Positions 42,961-47,596 of a stretch of 47,596 bases of DNA are shown here, piece by piece. The notes under the pieces are model-generated. The model was not told where the DNA came from. It did no database searches and saw only the letters and a list, made by a program, of their open reading frames with translations. Origin of the DNA: JAFASC01 sp036265935 (lineage in GTDB: Bacteria; Pseudomonadota; Alphaproteobacteria; Rhizobiales; Beijerinckiaceae); assembly GCA_036265935.1 (NCBI GenBank), contig DATAOB010000036.1, positions 1 to 47,596 on the forward strand. Direction: 5' to 3'. The position numbers were made by a program, and so were the translations under genes. Within the stretch, counting starts at the first letter, position 1. Each line of letters begins with the position of its first letter.

Positions 42961-43500
42961 ATGCAAGAAAGATTGAGGAAGATAGGGATCGCGGCGGTTG
43001 CCGCGGCGACTTTCGGCGGCGCGATCGCGGCAGCCTCGACCGAGGCTCTGGCCTTCAAGGGCGGCTTCGGCGGCGGCGGCTTTGGCGGCCGCGGTTTCGG
43101 CGGCGGTGGCTTCGCGGCGCGCGGCTTTGGCGGCGGTGGATTCGCGGCTCGCGGCTTTGGTGGCGGTGGATTCGCGGCTCGCGGCTTCGGCGGGGCCGGA
43201 CCGATGTTTGCCGGACGCAGTGTTGTGGCACATCCTGGCTTTGCGACGCGTGGCTTTGCCGGGGCGGGATTTGCGGGCGTTCGTCCGGGCTTTGCCGGAC
43301 GTAACTTCGTCTTCCATCGCGGCTTCCGCCATCGTGGCTTCGGCTTCGGGGCCGGCCTCGCCGCCGCAACTCTCGTCGGCGCCGCAGCCTACGGTTATCC
43401 TTACGCGTATGGCTGTGACCCGTACTGGGACGGCTACGGCTACGGCTACGATTACCCCTACGCCTGCGGGTATCCGTATCCGTACCCCTACTACTGGTAA
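42961..43500 (+). CDS. Secreted Gly-rich, Tyr-rich repeat protein
   Basis: A 179-residue low-complexity protein. A signal peptide (RKIGIAAVAAATFGGAIAAA..., cleavage near EALA) is followed by three near-identical ten-residue repeats of the form GGGGFAARGF, encoded by 30-bp tandem DNA repeats around 43095-43190. After this come an Ala/Gly/Phe region with HRGFRHRGFGFG, one hydrophobic stretch (AGLAAATLVGAAAYGY) and a C-terminus of YGYPYAYG-type Tyr-Pro-Gly motifs with two Cys. Similar proteins are common in Rhizobiales but have no proven function; cell-surface or matrix roles are guesses. GGAG lies upstream of the ATG. It is preceded by a long leader. Confidence 0.8.
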   Translation: MQERLRKIGIAAVAAATFGGAIAAASTEALAFKGGFGGGGFGGRGFGGGGFAARGFGGGGFAARGFGGGGFAARGFGGAGPMFAGRSVVAHPGFATRGFAGAGFAGVRPGFAGRNFVFHRGFRHRGFGFGAGLAAATLVGAAAYGYPYAYGCDPYWDGYGYGYDYPYACGYPYPYPYYW

Positions 43501-43509
43501 GTCGCTTAA

Positions 43510-43533
43510 GAGGTCCGACGCGAGCCGGACCTC
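43510..43533. terminator. Hairpin between convergent genes
   Basis: GAGGTCCG (43510-43517) and CGGACCTC (43526-43533) form an eight-pair stem with an eight-base loop, placed between the stops of the Gly-rich gene (43500) and the convergent secreted unknown (43539). No strong T-run is present on either strand, so it is a candidate bidirectional terminator only. Confidence 0.45.
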
Positions 43534-43538
43534 CCAGC

Positions 43539-44353
43539 CTATTGCGGCTGCCTGAGCGCGACCATCGCTTTCACGGCGTTGGTCGTGGGGGCGTCTGTCT
43601 CGACCTTATCGAGCTCGGCCTTCACGAACGGGTGGGCGGCGGCGTTGGCCATCAGCGACCAGACGGCTGAAGCGGCGAACACGATCCTTTGCGCCATTTC
43701 CGGCGGGTAACGCTCGCCGATGCCGCGCAGCTGGTCGGGCTTGTTGCTGCGCCGCGCTTGGATGACCAGCACGATATCGCCGAACTCGACCTTCGGGTCG
43801 TTGGCGATCTTGGCGTAAAAATCATAGATCTTGCGCACGTAGACGGGATCGCCGGTCGCAAAGGCCGCGCCCCATAAAGTGTCGAGATCGCTCGGGCCCT
43901 CCGGCACGAGGCCGGAGAGCGGCTTGACGTCGGCGAGCTTCGCCACCTCCGCATCGCTCCAGCGCCACTTGGCGGCGACGCGCTTCGCCGCGGCGTCATT
44001 GCCTGCGGCTTCGAGTGAAATCAAAAGCACGGTCTGGCCTTTGCGGCCGAATGAATGGCTCGCGACGCGGTCAATCTGTCCCGGATTCTTCTCGAAATAC
44101 GCGGCGAGGAAACCAAGCATCGGCGGCAGCGCCGGCGGCTGATCGGTTGCCGCCAAACGCTCCCACCGCGCCAGAAGATCGCCGACATCCGGCTTCTTCG
44201 CCGCCTTATAAAATGTGTTCAGCGCATTGCTGACCGCCTGCGTCTCGGCCGCCGCGTCGACCTTTTGTGCAAATGCCGAAGTTGGGGAAAACGCGATCGC
44301 GCAAGAAAGGACAAAACCGCAGACCCATCGTCCCCGCGCGCGATCACGCAATC

Positions 44354-44357
<4 letters not shown>
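43539..44357 (-). CDS. Secreted protein of unknown function
   Basis: A 272-residue protein I do not recognise. A signal peptide is clear (WVCGFVLSCAIAFSPTSAFA, cleaved before QKVDAAAE). The mature part is helical and soluble, with PPMLGFLAAYFEKNP, KWRWSDAEVAKLADV and LDTLWGAAFATGDPVYV segments that hint at helical repeats. The ATG overlaps the acs stop by four bases, so it is translationally coupled to acetyl-CoA synthetase. No lipobox, catalytic motif or metal site was seen. Confidence 0.75.
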
Positions 44358-46291
<1,934 letters not shown>

Positions 46292-46411
46292 TCCCTTCCT
46301 CCCGGAATGCTCGTCCGTTCGTTGCGCCAATTATGGCGTAGGGGCAATCCCGGCGCAAAGGGGCGACCGTCCCACGTATCGGGGTGGGGATCCGGTCGTA
46401 TTGACATGCAT

Positions 46412-46440
46412 CATACAAAAACGCCTCTGAGCCGAGGCGC
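46412..46440 (-). terminator. Intrinsic terminator-like hairpin, minus strand
   Basis: On the minus strand CGCCTC-GGCTCA-GAGGCG is followed at once by TTTTTGT. This is a classic stem plus T-run. It lies between the acs start and the antitoxin gene, so it would stop minus-strand transcripts coming from the right (for example from 46878-47378) before they enter acs. Confidence 0.6.
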
Positions 46441-46504
46441 CGAAGCTGGCGCGGCTTGAGGGACGAGAGCGGAAGGCCGGCCTGCAACGAGGGGGAAGCG
46501 CAGT

Positions 46505-46742
46505 ATGAACGTTCGTATAGACCCGGACACCCGGCAGCCGATCGAGCAGGCAGCTGCCGCATTGGGCAAGACGCGTACCGAATTCATCGTGGACACCGCC
46601 AAGCGGGCGGCAATCGACATGCTTCTCGACCGGCGGCTTTTCGTTCTCGACCCCGATGAACATCGAGCGTTCATGCGACGCCTTGGACAATCCGCCCGCG
46701 CCGGGACCCAAGCTGCGGGCGCTCCTGCGCCGCACACAATGA
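46505..46742 (+). pseudogene. DUF1778 (TacA-type) antitoxin, frameshifted near its C-terminus
   Basis: Residues 1-60 (NVRIDPDTRQPIEQAAAALG, RTEFIVDTAKRAA, LFVLDPDEHRAFMRRL) match ribbon-helix-helix antitoxins of the DUF1778 family. After Leu60 the frame runs into unrelated sequence ending at 46780. Shifting by one base at 46682/46683 instead yields LDNPPAPGPKLRALLRRTQ and a stop at 46740-46742, the expected toxin-binding tail. So one extra base has broken the gene, or the base is a sequencing error. GAGGGGGAAG is a good ribosome site. The GNAT toxin (TacT) that normally follows is absent. The unshifted open frame would be 91 residues. Confidence 0.75.
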
Positions 46743-46877
46743 CTCGCAGAAACTGGTGGCGCGATGCATGCGAAAGATAAGCGACGAAAGCGTTTTTACA
46801 TGGCTTGTGCCGAGTTCATGGATGCACCCGCCAAACTGACCGAAGACAGCCCAGCATGAGCTGTTCTACCGGGGAAA

Positions 46878-47378
46878 TTAGCTCGCCTCATTTCCTGTGG
46901 GGCAATAAATTAGACGGATAGGGCCGAGTTCAGGATCGCTTGACATGAGCCGAAATTTTGTTTTGCGGTTTTGCCCAAACGCGTCTCTATAACGGATGAT
47001 CCCGTACATGTAGAGTCGCGCTTCGCCAGCCTCTACGCTCTCCCACTCATTGACCGAAATCGCCTGAGCGCTGCCAAGAGCAGCTTCATGAGTCTCTCCA
47101 GGAGGAATGACGGTGCGCGAGAAATCCGTTCGCAGTGGGATTGCAGGCAGCTCTCCAATCAGCGGGAACTCTCGAATAGCGATATTACCCAAACTGAAGA
47201 CATCACTTGCTGGCGTGACGCCAAAGTTCTTAATTTCGATGCGCCGATGCGCTTTCTCACCCAACGCGATTTCCAAGTTGGCATTTGGGCTATCCCGAAA
47301 CGGCTGCCGCCCAACAGCGAGTTTCCCGCCGCTTCCCCAAAGGGCTTTGCCCGCGAGGTAAATGCAGCGCTGTAGCAA
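46878..47378 (-). CDS. Conserved protein of unknown function, probably N-terminally truncated
   Basis: An open frame of up to 166 residues, starting only at a TTG. The sequence IEIKNFGVTPASDVFSLGNI, the PPGETHEAALG stretch and YMYGIIRYRDAFGQNRKT resemble the C-terminal domain of a widespread, mostly membrane-anchored hypothetical family. In those proteins a transmembrane helix and a Q(L/R)AYV-type strand come first; here the frame begins at about QRCIYLAGK and an in-frame TAG lies just upstream (47394-47396). I infer loss of the N-terminus, or an internal stop. A terminator-like hairpin at 46412-46440 would end its transcript. Function unknown. Confidence 0.55.
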   Translation of the reverse strand: MLQRCIYLAGKALWGSGGKLAVGRQPFRDSPNANLEIALGEKAHRRIEIKNFGVTPASDVFSLGNIAIREFPLIGELPAIPLRTDFSRTVIPPGETHEAALGSAQAISVNEWESVEAGEARLYMYGIIRYRDAFGQNRKTKFRLMSSDPELGPIRLIYCPTGNEAS

Positions 47379-47385
47379 CGGGACA

Positions 47386-47410
47386 TGGATCGCCTATTCT
47401 AGGCGATCCA
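47386..47410. repeat. 11-bp perfect inverted repeat with 3-base loop
   Basis: TGGATCGCCTA-TTC-TAGGCGATCCA (47386-47396, 47400-47410). It lies just before the start of the truncated unknown and contains that frame's upstream TAG. There is no T-run on either side, so it may be an operator or a remnant rather than a terminator. The rest of the right edge (47411-47596) shows no supported gene. Confidence 0.7.
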
Positions 47411-47596
47411 GAACCTGCTTAACGCCGCCGCGAACGTTTCCGGCAAGGATCATGTATTTGCATTGCAGGGCTACTTGCCTCTGAATGTCCGGAGCAACAT
47501 TAGGTCCATGGAAACTTCCAATCCGTCGGGAGCTGAACGACGGGACAGGATTCTGAGGCGGATGCTCAACTGCCCGCTCTTATTCCTAAGAGAGCT

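Noticed and set aside
42775..43332. Minus-strand 185-codon open frame opposite the Gly-rich gene
   Set aside because: Composition is an Arg/Ala/Ser/Thr low-complexity mirror of the 30-bp repeats, with no ribosome site or recognisable motif; the plus-strand frame has signal peptide and ribosome site.
46764..46859. 31-codon frame after the antitoxin
   Set aside because: No ribosome site and too short to recognise; similarity to a DUF1778 tail is only impressionistic.
47394..47579. Open minus-strand stretch of about 60 codons at the right edge, in frame with the truncated unknown
   Set aside because: Bounded by stops on both sides and lacking a plausible start codon; it may be the broken 5' part of the unknown, but it does not resemble that family, so it is not called.

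Overview
This is GC-rich DNA that reads like a chromosomal segment of an alphaproteobacterial C1 user (methylotroph or methanotroph), most likely in the Hyphomicrobiales and perhaps near Beijerinckiaceae or Methylocystaceae. The basis is the tetrahydromethanopterin (H4MPT) formaldehyde-oxidation genes at the left end, a PQQ-alcohol-oxidation-type ABC system, a palindromic repeat of a type I associate with Rhizobiales genomes, and an EcfG-type stress promoter. No methane monooxygenase or methanol dehydrogenase gene lies in the window, so the exact lifestyle cannot be read from it. No tRNA, rRNA, CRISPR array, phage or insertion sequence was seen.

Layout. (1) 1-9475, C1 and pterin block: mtdB (partial) and mptG on the minus strand, divergent from a plus-strand operon pcd-fhcB-fhcA-fhcD-fhcC-folP-folK-MBL hydrolase-dienelactone hydrolase, mostly joined by overlapping stop/start codons. 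MptG starts the pterin arm of H4MPT, MtdB oxidises methylene-H4MPT, FhcABCD releases formate from formyl-H4MPT, and FolP/FolK serve folate. (2) 9476-14126: an amidase, then a signalling pair (REC-PAS-GGDEF-EAL protein and a pseudo-receiver-HPt protein). (3) 14133-30902: an MFS exporter and, upstream of it on the same strand, a 15-gene cluster (15678-30594) whose genes almost all overlap by a few bases. It encodes two SDR epimerases, two GT4 and four CgeB-type glycosyltransferases, a myo-inositol-phosphate synthase, a histidine phosphatase, a sugar-phosphate nucleotidyltransferase, two methyltransferases, a CelD-type acyltransferase and an unusual glycosidase. It looks like a dedicated assembly line for a glycan or small glycoconjugate. 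(4) 30903-39684, minus strand: an AI-2E-type transporter, a four-gene PQQ-alcohol-linked ABC system (binding protein, beta-propeller, ATPase, permease), recQ and an alpha-methylacyl-CoA racemase. (5) 39790-47596: priA, an L,D-transpeptidase, a Gly-rich secreted repeat protein, a secreted unknown, acs, a frameshifted antitoxin and a probably truncated unknown.

The strongest candidates for something undescribed are in block 3. The cluster is preceded by a GGAAC-N16-CGTT element that matches the EcfG/PhyR general-stress consensus. Its glycosidase has the order of a circularly permuted TIM barrel, with the catalytic half first and the strand 1-3 half last. Inositol-phosphate synthase sitting inside a glycosyltransferase operon suggests an inositol-containing, stress-induced glycoconjugate. 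Smaller points are a propeller gene whose start codon lies inside a palindromic repeat, a one-base frameshift in a DUF1778 antitoxin, and a metallo-hydrolase lacking half of its HxHxDH motif.
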